A program made the translations under genes and the position numbers. From contig NZ_AQPN01000110.1 in the NCBI RefSeq assembly GCF_000403135.1, positions 1 through 64,000 on the forward strand: a stretch of DNA of 64,000 nt. The letters are read 5' to 3'. The notes below the pieces were generated by a model. It was not told the origin of the DNA, ran no database searches, and saw only the letters and a program-made list of their open reading frames with translations. Positions 47,525 through 57,283 of this stretch are shown here, piece by piece (the stretch's first letter is position 1; each line of letters starts with the position of its first letter). Source of the DNA: Arcticibacter svalbardensis MN12-7 (lineage in GTDB: Bacteria > Bacteroidota > Bacteroidia > Sphingobacteriales > Sphingobacteriaceae).

Positions 47525-48449
47525 TCAATTAAATGATTGACGGAATCCCATTGGCGAGAGGCTGGTTTTGGTCTTGAATAGTTTACTAAAGGACTGCAGA
47601 TGTTCGAAACCCAACTCGTAGGCGATTTCGCTGACCGACAAGTTGGTGGTTGAAAGCTTTTCCTTTGCCAGTCCGATCAGCTTGTTGTGAAGATGTTGCT
47701 GGGTGTTTTGGCCGGTAAGGGATTTGAGCAGGCCACTCAGGTAACCCGGTGAGATATTTAAGTTTTCGGCAATGTAAGTAACGCTAGGCAGTCCTTTTTG
47801 GGCAAGTGCACCACTGTTAAAGTAGCTGCTGAGTAAATCTTCCAGTTTGGTCAGGATTCCATGACTGGTCATTTTGCGGGTAATAAACTGGCGCTGGTAG
47901 AACCTTTCCGAATAGGTTAGCAATAGTTCTAGTTGAGCAATGATTACGCTTTGGCTGAATCGGTCAATATTGGCATGGTACTCTTGCTCGATATTGTGGG
48001 CGATGGTTGTGAGCATGGATTCCTCCCTGTCCGATAAATAAAGCGCCTCGTTAACCGAGTAATTGAAGAATTCGTATTGTTTGATATTTTTGGCCAGGGG
48101 GGTGTTCCATAAAAAATCAGGGTGGATAAGGATCAGCCAGCCTTCTGGATGGTACATCTTGCTGCCCTTTTCAATTTCCACACCAAAGACCTGGCCGGGT
48201 GACATAAAGAACAGTACACCTTCATCGAAATCGCTTGCCTGCTGACCGTATTTAAATTTGGCGTTCTTTTACCCTTTTTATCGCGATGGAATAAAAATCA
48301 TAGATCACACTAAATGGGCCTTCTGCCAGGGGCTTCTTAAGGTCGTCCATGTGCACTAAACTGATCAGCGGGTGTGCCGGATTAGGCAACCCCGCTGTCC
48401 GGTGATATTCTGTGATCGTATGAAAATGAAAAAGCGGGTTACTGTTCAT
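47525..48449 (-). pseudogene. AraC-family regulator, frameshifted
   Basis: Start at 48449 (MNSNPLFHFHTITEYHRTAG). The frame fails at about 48256 after IAIKRVK; deleting one base gives NAKFKYGQQASDFDEGVLFF, which joins MSPGQVFGVEIEKGSKMYHP. The C-terminus has an intact AraC HTH (VTYIAENLNISPGYLSGLLK, ELGFEHLQSFSKLFKTKTSL). One single-base change separates the two parts. The gene would encode about 305 residues. It lies next to a broken SDR gene, which such AraC proteins often regulate. Real decay or a single sequencing error. Confidence 0.8.
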
Positions 48450-48738
48450 AGCTATAATAAAGTTCGTTATTTTTTATGATAATCTGCGGCATAGCCTTTA
48501 TCGAAATCTTGAGTTTGACCTTACTCATTTTTGGCTGGCTGTGGTGAAAGTACTCCAGAGTCTTGCGGTTATCCATGTACGTCGTCTGAAAAGCTATTTT
48601 TATCATCATCTTTATTATTAGATGAAATCTCTTTAGGATTCACGTATATTACGCGTTTTAGATCTTCATGTACCTGGCTGCCCGCCTTTTTACTAAAGTC
48701 TACGCTAGTAACTCGTTACAGTTAATTCTTATCGCTTG
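48450..48738. other. Intergenic stretch, unassigned
   Basis: About 290 bp. On the minus strand MSKVKLKISIKAMPQIIIKN followed by NELYYSYEQ reads like a short remnant but was not recognised. No RNA gene seen. Confidence 0.3.
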
Positions 48739-49630
48739 TTATTTGGTATAAACGCCGTTTTCAATATCAACAAGCAAGGTGGGGAGGGTTGGGTGCCAGT
48801 TTAAATGTTCCTGTGTCCACTTGCTTGATGTCGGGCAGTCGATTGCGGCCATCTGTGCGAACCAGCCAAAATGTTCAGCAGCTTTCTCAGGCGCGATTGA
48901 TACTACCGGGACATTTAGTTGTTTGCCAATAGCTTCGGCAATCGAATTTAACCGTGATGGCTTCTTCGGCAGAACCATGAAAACGGGCTGCTGGAGTAGC
49001 GTTTTCTAAGGCCAATCTGAACAAATGGGCTGCATCCAGACGGTGTACGGCATTCCATCGGTTGAGTCCTTCACCAACATAGGCGGAGACTCCTTTTTCG
49101 CGGGCGATACTAATCAGTATGGGGATAAATCCGTGTTAATCCTCTTCGCCATGTACCGATGGTGATAAGCGAATAACTGCCGCACGCACACCCAGAGCTG
49201 ATACAGCATCTGCTGATTGTTCAGAAGCCCTTGGCCAGGCTGGGTTGAACGGCGTGATGAGATCTTCGGTAGCCAGCTTTCCTGGGCTTACCAGTGCCGA
49301 GCCGGAGGTAACAATAAACGGGCGGTTAGATCCGGCAAGTACATCGCCGATGGTTTCAATGGCAATTTTATCTACCAGGCAAACTTCCTGAAACCGGGTA
49401 AAGTCATGGATAAAGCCGGCATGGATCACGCCGTCTGCAGAGGCCGCACCGCTGCGCAGGCTGTCGAGGTCTTCAAGGTCACCCCGGTGAACTTCTGCAC
49501 CTGCATAGATTAGTTTTTGGGCTGATGCTTCCGAACGGGCAAGTCCCAATACCTGGTGACCGGCACTTATTAATTCCTGCACAATGGCAGTTCCGATGAA
49601 GCCTGTGGCTCCTGTTACAAATACACGCAT
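48739..49630 (-). pseudogene. Atypical SDR / NAD-dependent epimerase-like gene, broken
   Basis: From 49630: MRVFVTGATGFIGTAIVQEL (TGxxGxxG NAD(P) motif) through VTSGSALVSPG and VIRLSPSVHGEED to a TAA at about 49136-49138. The same frame continues HGFIPILISIAREKGVSAYV and LNRWNAVHRLDAAHLFRLAL, then shifts near 48955 into LNSIAEAIGKQLNVPVVSIA and the normal C-terminus. One stop and one frameshift are present. The intact form would be an extended SDR oxidoreductase of about 295 residues. It lies downstream of the broken AraC gene's region and has decayed with it. Confidence 0.85.
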
Positions 49631-49659
49631 GATTGTTTTTCTTTTTGGTGATACAAAGA

Positions 49660-49902
49660 TGGGCTGTGCAAGTCAGCTTTTTAATTAAGTATGAAGCTGT
49701 TGAACAGGCGCTTACTCACCAGAAGAGAAATTTGTTGAGTATTATTGATGCTAGTGGAGCTGTGCTGGTTTATGAAGATCATATTGTAACACTTGGGGCA
49801 ACACCAGATGAGGAGCAGCTTAAAAAAATGTTTAAATGGCTGGCTTTTAAACGTACCAAGTTTAAATTAGAGATAAAGACGCAGGTAAAAGTTAACTTAT
49901 AA
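49660..49902 (+). pseudogene. Bacteriophytochrome (PHY/GAF region) fragment
   Basis: The frame reads EAVEQALTHQKRNLLSIIDA, then SGAVLVYEDHIVTLGATPDE and EQLKKMFKWLAF. That is the PHY-domain start of bacteriophytochrome histidine kinases (LLxLIDCxGAAVxxxGxIxxxGxTPxxEQI). Both the chromophore-binding N-terminus and the kinase are absent. The first 10 codons of the open frame are unrelated. It is a solitary vestige of a photoreceptor gene. Confidence 0.65.
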
Positions 49903-50272
49903 TTTTGTGATGCTTTGGCCTCTACTATTCCAGCTTCATATTGTTTTTCAAGGCCATTCTACTGCCAGTGAATCTTCAAATACATCAAGTTTAGTTATCC
50001 CTTAATGATTTATCTTTAATTTATTAAATTGGTTTAGTTTGATTCTACTTAAATTAATTTAGCTTTACTTTTTCTCATTATAAATGAGTGAATTTTTTCA
50101 GATCTAAATTGTGATTTAATTAATTATTAACCTATAGTTAATTATGCCATTAAGTATTTAAAAAGGGATTATAAATCCTGTTTGCATAAAAAATATACAA
50201 GGACAAGCGAATTGTAAAGCTTGAATTAGGATGAAACTCAGCAGTATAATAGATTAACATATTGGATATAAC
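49903..50272. other. Intergenic, upstream of the ROK gene
   Basis: 370 bp, very AT-rich, no gene seen. It presumably holds the promoter for the ROK kinase gene. Confidence 0.35.
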
Positions 50273-51169
50273 ATGAATTGTCAAGAAGAAAATATTGTTG
50301 CTGGTGCGGATATTGGGGGATCTCATATTACTGTTGCATTAGTAAACTTAAAGGATAAATTTTTAGTAAAAGAAAGCACAATAAGAAAAGACATAAACAG
50401 TAAAGGTTCTGAATCTCAAATTCTGGATGGATGGTTGTCTGCTGTAAAAGAAGCTATTGCATGGCATGATGGACGAGTGAATAAACTTAGTTTTGCTATG
50501 CCAGGTCCCTTTGATTATAAAAGGGGAATTTCTTTGATAAAAGGTCTTGATAAGTTTGAATCCATTTATGGCTGTAATATCAAACAGTACTTTGCGGATG
50601 TTTTGGACATGAAGCCTGAAAATATACTATTCAGAAATGATGCTGAAGCTTTTCTTCATGGAGAAGTGTTTTGCGGAGCTGCACGAAATCTCGATAAAGT
50701 AATAGGACTAACACTAGGAACTGGATTTGGTTCGGCGATAAGTCAGAACGGGATAACTACTGATTTAAATCTTGGAAGTGAACCTTTTCTGAAAAGTATA
50801 GCAGATGAGTATTTTACGACCCGATGGTTTATTAAAAGGTTCAAAGAACTTACTGGTCGGGATGTTTGTGGTGTTAAAGAAATATCAGGATGTATTGAAG
50901 AAACCAAAACCTGTTCCATTATATTTAATGAGTTTTCAACTAATCTTGCATCTTTTCTGACGCCTTATCTCAGTGAAAAACAAGTTTTTGATATAGTTTT
51001 AGGTGGTAATATTTCAAAAGCACATCATTTGTTTTTAGCAAATCTTAAAAGATATATAAAAGACAATAATTTGTTGGTTGATATCAAATTGGCAGAGTTA
51101 AGTGAAGATGCAGCTTTGATTGGAGCAGCAGCAAGTTTTGATATTTTAGTTAATTCCAAAGTTTACTAG
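50273..51169 (+). CDS. ROK-family protein (sugar kinase-like)
   Basis: 298 residues. The N-terminal ATP-binding motif is VAGADIGGSHITVALVNLK; FAMPGPFDY, ILFRNDAEAFLHGE (catalytic Asp region) and GLTLGTGFGSAIS follow the ROK hexokinase fold. The typical ROK zinc-binding cysteine cluster (CxCGxxGC) is not visible, so it may be an atypical member. No HTH, so a kinase rather than a repressor. Next to a LacI-family gene, consistent with phosphorylation of a hexose released from glycans. Substrate unknown. Confidence 0.82.
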   Translation: MNCQEENIVAGADIGGSHITVALVNLKDKFLVKESTIRKDINSKGSESQILDGWLSAVKEAIAWHDGRVNKLSFAMPGPFDYKRGISLIKGLDKFESIYGCNIKQYFADVLDMKPENILFRNDAEAFLHGEVFCGAARNLDKVIGLTLGTGFGSAISQNGITTDLNLGSEPFLKSIADEYFTTRWFIKRFKELTGRDVCGVKEISGCIEETKTCSIIFNEFSTNLASFLTPYLSEKQVFDIVLGGNISKAHHLFLANLKRYIKDNNLLVDIKLAELSEDAALIGAAASFDILVNSKVY

Positions 51170-51438
51170 TAAAAAATAGAATGTAGATCTCTTATAAAAT
51201 ATATAAAATGCGGCTTTATAAATAGATGGGATGTAGATGCATATCTCATAAAGTCTAATTCTGTGAAGAGAATTTTTGTGTCTTTCATTTCTCCGTTGTT
51301 TTTTAATAGGAAACTAAATCGGTAAATTAAAGCTTAACCTATACACCCCAGGATTAGCTTTAATTTACTTTTACTTATCTTTAAAATATTATTGTTACCC
51401 TTGCCCTAAAAGACGGAATAAGCATTCCATTTTAAACG
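51170..51438. other. Intergenic, upstream of the LacI gene
   Basis: About 270 bp with no gene. Contains the inverted repeat AAATTAAAGCTTAA / AGCTTTAATTTA near 51324-51370, a possible hairpin or operator. Confidence 0.4.
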
Positions 51439-52470
51439 ATGAAGAAAAAACTAACAATAGGAGATATAGCTCAACAACTAAATATATCTAAAACAACAGT
51501 ATCTTTTGTATTAAATGGAAAGGCACGTGAAAAACATATTAGTGAGGGTCTTGAAAAGAAGATACTAGAACATATTGAAAAAGTTGGCTATAGACCAAAT
51601 CAGTTTGCTCAGGGATTAAGAAGTGGGAAGACCAAGATTATCGGAATGATGGTAGAAGATATTTCAGACCCTTTTTTTTCTACTGTAGCCCGGTTAATTG
51701 AAGAAAGTGCTTATAAAAAGGGCTATAAAATAATTTACTGCAGTACAGAAAACGATACTCAAAAGACAAAGGATCTCATTCAAATTTATCGGACAAGACA
51801 GGTTGATGGTTATATAATAGCTCCCCCTCCGGGTATAGAAAAAGAACTGAATGATCTGATCGATGATAATCTGCCTGTAGTTTTATTTGATAGAACAGTA
51901 CCTGAAGTTGATACAAATAATGTTGTTGTCAATAATTATGAAGCGGCATACGATGCTATTCATCATTTTATACAGAATGGATACAAAAATATAGCAATGG
52001 TTAATCTCGATTCTGATCAGGTGCAAATGCTTGAACGTCAGGAAGGATATATCGACGCTTTGAAAAGAATAAAGGGAAAGCCGATAATCAAAAATATTCT
52101 TTACCATGATAATAAAGAGAATAGTATTAAGGAAATTCAGGAGTTTCTTAGTGAAAATAGGGATAAAATAGACGCTGTTTTTTTTGCAACTAATTACATT
52201 GCAGATAATGGATTGGAATCGATAAGGAACTTAAATTTGCATATTCCACAGGATATTGGCGTGATTGTTTTCGACGATCATAATCTTTATAGATTATTTA
52301 CTCCCCCTATTACTGCTATATCTCAGCCAGTTAAAGAGATTGCTGAGAATGTAATTCATTTAATGTTAAGCATGCTTGATGATAGCTATGATTCAAAAGA
52401 AGTGCGGAATATCGTGTTAAAAAGTACTCTTATGATAAGGAATTCATCATTAGCCAGAGATAAGGTTTAA
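51439..52470 (+). CDS. LacI-family transcriptional regulator
   Basis: 343 residues with the N-terminal LacI HTH (LTIGDIAQQLNISKTTVSFV, LNGK), hinge (VGYRPNQFAQGLRSGKTKII) and periplasmic-binding-protein-like effector domain (DGYIIAPPPGIEKE, VVLFDRTVPEVDTNNVVVNN, IGVIVFDDHNLYRLFTPPIT). It probably responds to a sugar or sugar phosphate and may control the ROK gene upstream. The target is inference from adjacency. Confidence 0.92.
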   Translation: MKKKLTIGDIAQQLNISKTTVSFVLNGKAREKHISEGLEKKILEHIEKVGYRPNQFAQGLRSGKTKIIGMMVEDISDPFFSTVARLIEESAYKKGYKIIYCSTENDTQKTKDLIQIYRTRQVDGYIIAPPPGIEKELNDLIDDNLPVVLFDRTVPEVDTNNVVVNNYEAAYDAIHHFIQNGYKNIAMVNLDSDQVQMLERQEGYIDALKRIKGKPIIKNILYHDNKENSIKEIQEFLSENRDKIDAVFFATNYIADNGLESIRNLNLHIPQDIGVIVFDDHNLYRLFTPPITAISQPVKEIAENVIHLMLSMLDDSYDSKEVRNIVLKSTLMIRNSSLARDKV

Positions 52471-52485
52471 CAATAGGGGATACCC

Positions 52486-52849
52486 TTATGCATCTTTTGA
52501 TAGCAACCTATCCTCCTGGAGTGATACCAACAATTTCGTTGGCAACGACCAGCGTTTTGTAGTTGTCGGAAAAGCCATTCGTGCAATTGGGTGCTCAACT
52601 TTGCTGATGATCATATAACCCTGTTCGAGTTGATCGCTGGTAACCCAGTCAAATTTGGCAACTGGCAATGCAATATACCCCATTGCCCTCTGAGGGGGTA
52701 CTTGGCAAGGTAAAAATGAAATTTGCTTTGGTCGGAAACGGGCTGGATGGGGCTGGTAGTCAATCCAAGGTTTTTGGCATACCATTCGTTCATCTCTTGC
52801 GGATTATCGCATTTAAAAATACGCCACCAAGGCCTGTTACATTTTTCAT
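52486..52849 (-). pseudogene. VOC/glyoxalase-family remnant with frameshifts
   Basis: From ATG 52849 (MKNVTGLGGVF) a T5 run near 52815, where T6 is expected, breaks the frame. Restoring it gives FFKCDNPQEMNEWYAKNLGL and TTS, the classical start of a vicinal-oxygen-chelate protein. Further on the frames are scrambled: DWVTSDQLEQGYMIISKVEH in one, NYKTLVVANEIVGITPGG in another; I did not recognise these. The remnant may be a join of two genes. Confidence 0.5.
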
Positions 52850-53123
52850 ATTTAATGATGTTATACGATTAAAAATTGATGTTCAATGATAGAAATATTT
52901 TTACAGTGTATTAATAATCAATATACTGTAAAATGTTTTACGTCCATTGATTTTTTTTTAATTTACGGTCTTTTTGTATTATTAATCTGTTTCCAGACCT
53001 TACTAATATTTGTGTCAAATTTTATGTTATTCTCATTTTGATTATAAAAAATCTCATTTAGGCTACATGCCTCCATGGGCAGCAGTTGATCTTTGTTGCG
53101 TTGTTAATTAAAAACATAAAATT
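52850..53123. other. Intergenic, no gene seen
   Basis: About 270 bp, AT-rich, no coding frame. Confidence 0.35.
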
Positions 53124-53486
53124 ATGTTACATCAAAATGAAACTTCTGGTGCTGTTTTAAAATCAAATCCTGATAGATCTTATAAAGTTTGATTCATTGC
53201 AGGCACATCAAGGAGGATTGGGCATGCTTGGGTTGAAGCTGCTTTAAAGCGTGGCGATAAGGTTGCTGCTAAAGCACTTAAACTGGAAATTATTGCCTAC
53301 CTGAATGAAAAGTATGGTGAAAATGTGCTGACGCTGAAGCTGAGGTGACTAAGCCCGAGCAGGTAAAGTCTGCTGTAAATAAAGCTCATGCTCAATTTGG
53401 AAGGCTTGATATTGTTTTCAACAATGCCGGATATTACCTTGTTGGCACTATTGAGGAAGCAAGTGCAGATGAAGTGGTAAGTTTGA
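53124..53486 (+). pseudogene. Second short-chain dehydrogenase remnant
   Basis: ATG 53124 leads to SYKV, a stop, then IAGTSRRIGHAWVEAALKRG DKVAA (a damaged TGxxxGIG motif) and, after a frameshift, AEVTKPEQVKSAVNKAHAQF with GRLDIVFNNAGYYLVGTIEE. The latter is the NNAG signature of classical SDRs. The catalytic YxxxK part is missing because the gene is cut at about 53486, where sulfatase-like sequence starts. Confidence 0.75.
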
Positions 53487-53925
53487 AGCACAACCTGCTC
53501 ATTTGATCGATATTCTTCCAACTTAGGTTGATCTAGGCAGAGTAAAATACCCCCTGGAATATAGTGGAAACAAGATTCAACGTTATGAAGGAGTGAGTTT
53601 AAAACCTGCATTTACCGGTAAGTCCGTTAATCGCAAACAACCGATTTGCTGAGAACATGAGGAAAATAAAGCACTTCGTGAAGGTAACTGGAAACTGGTT
53701 GCAGAAAGATCTGAGAAATGACAGCAGTACAATCTTGAAGACGACCGTTCAGAACTTCACGATCTACTTACACGATATTCTGAAGTTGCATCGAAATCAG
53801 AGACAAAATATAAGGAATGGTTTATACGTATTCATGCAGAAGAATAGGTGGAGCCTTGAAATAAATGGTTTTACAACTATGAGAAAGTGAAGGGTGGTGA
53901 GGTATCATCTCAATTAAAGTAAAAA
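53487..53925 (+). pseudogene. C-terminal remnant of an S1 sulfatase
   Basis: FEAQPAHLIDILPT, stop, VDLGRVKYPLEYSGNKIQRY, EGVSLKPAFTGKSVNRKQPI, stop, EHEENKALREGNWKLVAERS, stop, QYNLEDDRSELHDLLTRYSE and KYKEWFIRIHAEE. This is the C-terminal subdomain of an arylsulfatase (HLIDIxPTxxxLAG, EGxSLxPxFxGK, W-EHEGNRAIRxGxWKLV). At least four in-frame stops. It differs from the intact sulfatase at 35.9 kb. The CxPSR active site is not present. Confidence 0.85.
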
Positions 53926-53948
53926 GAATAATTTATATTGATCAGTAG

Positions 53949-53992
53949 GCTCTTCCGTTACATCGTCAGGCAATGGAAGAGCTACGCTTTTT
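53949..53992 (+). terminator. Terminator-like hairpin
   Basis: GCTCTTCC (53949-53956) pairs with GGAAGAGC (53975-53982), followed by TACGCTTTTTC. Confidence 0.5.
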
Positions 53993-54080
53993 CATAAAAT
54001 CGAAATAGATGTAAAAATTAACATCTGCTATTCCTAAAGTAAATCAGTTTTCTGAAATAAGCGTTATAAATAAAACAATA

Positions 54081-54111
54081 AGGCTCCTTCAACGTGAATC
54101 AATGGGAGCCT
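54081..54111 (-). terminator. Terminator of the Mrp operon
   Basis: AGGCTCC (54081-54087) and GGAGCCT (54105-54111) pair. On the minus strand the stem is followed by TATTGTTTTATTT. It lies 180 bp after the last Mrp gene. Confidence 0.6.
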
Positions 54112-54290
54112 GATTTATGTAAACCCCTATATTTTTTAATTGGATTTTTGGTAATCTCTATGGCCATATACACTTGATTTCAACAAGACTTTGACTTCTT
54201 GTCGTCGACATCACGGATTTAATCTTATAATTTACCTTATAAATCTATTTTTCACAGTTATCAGGTTATAAATGAAAAGGAATTTATATT

Positions 54291-54674
54291 TTAAATTTCC
54301 CTGTTAGGAGCAGCGTGATCTTGATTATCAGGAGAACCATCTTCTTTTTTGTCAGACAAGTCATCAAGTTCATCAATAAAAGTACCTTTCCATTTAGCAA
54401 CTCCCGTATGATAAGCGGTTCTGCCAATCATGTGAGCGGCTACAGGAGTAGTTAATATTAAAAAGAAGACAATGGATAAAGCTTTTGTCGTCACAGATGC
54501 ATCCGGAAATACATATGCTGCACAAGCCAATAATAAGCCAACACCGAGTGTAGAAGCTTTGACCGTTACCGATAGACGTAAATAAAAATCCGGCATTCTT
54601 AGTATTCCTATGGATGCGAAAAGGATAGCCAGAGAACCTATCGTACTCACTATAGCAATTAAAATAGATGTCAT
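54291..54674 (-). CDS. mrpG: Mrp Na+/H+ antiporter subunit G
   Basis: 127 residues with three membrane segments (ILIAIVSTIGSLAILFASIG; VKASTLGVGLLLACAAYVF; TKALSIVFFLILTTPVAAHM) and the PhaG/MnhG signature MPDFYLRLSVTVKASTLG. Hydrophilic C-terminal tail. Its start overlaps the end of the F gene by 4 bp. It is part of the seven-subunit antiporter that exports Na+ in exchange for H+. Confidence 0.93.
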   Translation of the reverse strand: MTSILIAIVSTIGSLAILFASIGILRMPDFYLRLSVTVKASTLGVGLLLACAAYVFPDASVTTKALSIVFFLILTTPVAAHMIGRTAYHTGVAKWKGTFIDELDDLSDKKEDGSPDNQDHAAPNREI

Positions 54675-54943
54675 TTTTTTTCTTGTTTATCCAGGTAAAA
54701 TGAAAAGGCAATAGTTCCTAAAAATGCAATAAGAGCAAAAATCATAGCCACATCTAAAAAGATGGCCTCAGCCGATCTGATGCTGTACACCGTTATCAAA
54801 GCAATACCAATCGTAATCAACAAGTCTAATGCAACAACACGATCAACTAATTCCGGACCTTTAAACAGGCGTATAAATACCAGAATTACGGTTACTGTTA
54901 ATATTGGGAAAATGACATAGTCGAAGTAGAGATTTAAAGTCAT
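54671..54943 (-). CDS. mrpF: Mrp Na+/H+ antiporter subunit F
   Basis: 90 residues, three membrane segments, with FKGPELVDRVVALDLLITIG, the MnhF/PhaF signature (GPxxxDRVVAxD). Overlaps both neighbours by 4 bp, indicating translational coupling. Confidence 0.93.
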   Translation of the reverse strand: MTLNLYFDYVIFPILTVTVILVFIRLFKGPELVDRVVALDLLITIGIALITVYSIRSAEAIFLDVAMIFALIAFLGTIAFSFYLDKQEKK

Positions 54944-55416
54944 CTTAATATTTCTAATAGTTTTTTCTCAAAGCCATTTTTCATCTGTGCTATAAATATT
55001 TCTTTATCTTTCAGATACATGACATGAATATAAAGCGACTTTTTATCTTCGCTGATATCAAGGACCAATGTGCCTGGGGACAGGGAAATGATGGTTGATA
55101 ACAGATTTATTTCCATGTCTGAAGTGGCATCCAGCGGATAACATATTATGCCCGGGGTGAAGAAATATTTAGGCGTAATCACGTCATAAGCTACCTGAAT
55201 ATTTGCAACAATAATATCATACAAAAAGTACAATATAAATCCAATTGTTTTCGGTATGCGATTGAAATAGCGTTGATCTGTCTCCTGCCTGTTCATTAAC
55301 CACAGGATAAAAAAACCGATTAAAAAGCCGAAGAGAAAATTAGAATAATACAGCGAACCAGTAAGTGCCACCCATATAAAGGAAAGCAGAAGGTTCATTA
55401 AAAAGTGTTTAATCAT
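54940..55416 (-). CDS. mrpE: Mrp Na+/H+ antiporter subunit E
   Basis: 158 residues with N-terminal membrane helices (LLLSFIWVALTGSLYYSNFL, FLIGFFILWLMN) and the MnhE signature LLSTIISLSPGTLVLDISED followed by LYIHVMYL. Six bases separate it from subunit D. Confidence 0.93.
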   Translation of the reverse strand: MIKHFLMNLLLSFIWVALTGSLYYSNFLFGFLIGFFILWLMNRQETDQRYFNRIPKTIGFILYFLYDIIVANIQVAYDVITPKYFFTPGIICYPLDATSDMEINLLSTIISLSPGTLVLDISEDKKSLYIHVMYLKDKEIFIAQMKNGFEKKLLEILR

Positions 55417-55422
55417 AATCGT

Positions 55423-56925
55423 CTATTTACCTAATACTGCTTTAATATATGGAGATGGATCTAACATTTCATTTGAAATTCTATTCGCTACCTGAATAAT
55501 AAATTCCGCATAGAGTCCTATAAAGAGAGAAGTACATGCCAGTATCCCAATTGGAAGTATCAACAAAGTTTTTTTAAATCTACTTAAAGGTTGAAAACTG
55601 TCGGCAACTATCTCATCTGTAGATGCTTCTTTCCAGAAAACTTCAGCCCAAAGTTTAGCTATTACATATAATGTAATAAAACTGGCAATGATCAGACTTG
55701 CTAAAAATAGGTAGCTTTTACCTGCAAATGATGCTTCAAATAAATAAATTTTAGGCCAGAATCCGGAAAGTGGAGGAATGCCTACCAGAGAAAATAGTAC
55801 CACAGCTATCAGCAAAGATATTTTAGGGTATTCTGCATATAAGCCACCAAGTTTGGACATATTCATTGTTCCTCGCAGCTTTCTGATCAAGCCCGATATT
55901 AAAAATAAATTAGTTTTGACCATAATGTCGTGTATCAGATAAAAAATGGCACCCATAAATGCCACTTTAGTGTATAAGCCGAGTCCCCCTACAATAAAGC
56001 CGATATGACAAACAATTAAATAGGAAAATAAATGGCGCATATTGTTTCTGATAATTGCCCCAAAAACTCCTGTTAAAATAGTCATAATAGCAAGTCCTAC
56101 TAGAACAGTTTTTATAAATTCATTGGGGATAAATATGAGGGTAAACACCCTGAATAGCGCATAGAGTCCTGCTTTGGTGAGTAACCCTCCAAATATAGCG
56201 GCCACAGCGGATGGGGGCGTGTGATAAGAGGAGGGAAGCCAAAAATATAAAGGAAATACTGCGGACTTTATTCCAAAGCCTATCATGAAAAATATAGCCG
56301 TTAAGTTCACAATGTTTTGATCCTGAACTAAGGGGATTTTCAATGAAAGATCAGCCATGTTTAGCGTTCCTGTAATTCCATAAATGATGCCAATACCGGT
56401 GAGGAAAAAGGTTGAAGCCAGAATGTTTAAGGCCATATACTTTACCGCACCCTCTAGTTGTGCTTTGCGCCCACCTAAAGTTAACAGTACAAAAGATGCT
56501 ATTATAATGACTTCAAACCATACATAAAGATTGAAAATATCGCCTGTTAAAAATGCACCATTCAGTCCCATAATCAAAAAATGGAACATAGGGAAATAGC
56601 CATAGTGCATTCTAGCTTTACCAATACCAACGGCAGAGAAAATAGATACTGCCAATGCGGCTATAGAGGTAAGCAATACGAAAGTGGAACTCAGGAGATC
56701 AGCTACGAATACAATGCCAAATGGAGCTTCCCAATTCGCTGCATTCATGGTTAGGATGCTACCATTGAATACATTAGTGAACAGGATAATTGAAAATATA
56801 AAGCCAATGATACAACCTGCGATACTTAATATGCGTTGGGTAATAGTTTTTGACCAAAAGGCCAGTTGTATTATTGCCGTGAATAAATGTACTACTACGG
56901 TAGCTATAATTTGATTATCAATCAT
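55423..56925 (-). CDS. mrpD: Mrp Na+/H+ antiporter subunit D
   Basis: 500 residues, about 14 membrane helices, a NuoM/NuoN-like proton-translocating subunit. Motifs include GDIFNLYVWFEVIIIASFVL with the conserved Glu, GIKSAVFPLYFWLPSSYHTP with the Lys/His of the proton path, and a Lys in helix 8. Overlaps subunit C by 4 bp. Confidence 0.95.
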   Translation of the reverse strand: MIDNQIIATVVVHLFTAIIQLAFWSKTITQRILSIAGCIIGFIFSIILFTNVFNGSILTMNAANWEAPFGIVFVADLLSSTFVLLTSIAALAVSIFSAVGIGKARMHYGYFPMFHFLIMGLNGAFLTGDIFNLYVWFEVIIIASFVLLTLGGRKAQLEGAVKYMALNILASTFFLTGIGIIYGITGTLNMADLSLKIPLVQDQNIVNLTAIFFMIGFGIKSAVFPLYFWLPSSYHTPPSAVAAIFGGLLTKAGLYALFRVFTLIFIPNEFIKTVLVGLAIMTILTGVFGAIIRNNMRHLFSYLIVCHIGFIVGGLGLYTKVAFMGAIFYLIHDIMVKTNLFLISGLIRKLRGTMNMSKLGGLYAEYPKISLLIAVVLFSLVGIPPLSGFWPKIYLFEASFAGKSYLFLASLIIASFITLYVIAKLWAEVFWKEASTDEIVADSFQPLSRFKKTLLILPIGILACTSLFIGLYAEFIIQVANRISNEMLDPSPYIKAVLGK

Positions 56926-57281
56926 AAATCTTCTTCTTCTTCAGGGGTATTTAAATCATCTAAATCATCAGTATTGATTAAGGCATATACCCGCTTTAAT
57001 AAAACGATAGCAAAAGATGTTAAACCAAAACTGATTACAATAGCGGTCAGGATTAACGCTTGGGGAACAGGGTCTGCATAGATATCCTGAAATACCTTTA
57101 GGTTGGCCCCTATAATAGGAGGTTTGCCCTTAACGATGTTCCCCAATAGAAAAATTAAAATATTAGTGCCGTTCCCTAAAAGTATGATTCCTAAAAGAAG
57201 ACGAACCATACTTCTTCTTAGGATTAAATATACTCCCGCTGCATACAGAACGCCAATTAAGAAGACCAACAGTAGTTCCAT
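56922..57281 (-). CDS. mrpC: Mrp Na+/H+ antiporter subunit C
   Basis: 119 residues, NuoK-like, three membrane segments (LLVFLIGVLYAAGVYLILRR; LLLGIILLGNGTNILIFLLG; ALILTAIVISFGLTSFAIVL). ADPVPQALILTAIVI is the typical subunit C signature. The C-terminus is strongly acidic (DDLDDLNTPEEEEDL). Confidence 0.95.
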   Translation of the reverse strand: MELLLVFLIGVLYAAGVYLILRRSMVRLLLGIILLGNGTNILIFLLGNIVKGKPPIIGANLKVFQDIYADPVPQALILTAIVISFGLTSFAIVLLKRVYALINTDDLDDLNTPEEEEDL

Positions 57282-57283
57282 AA

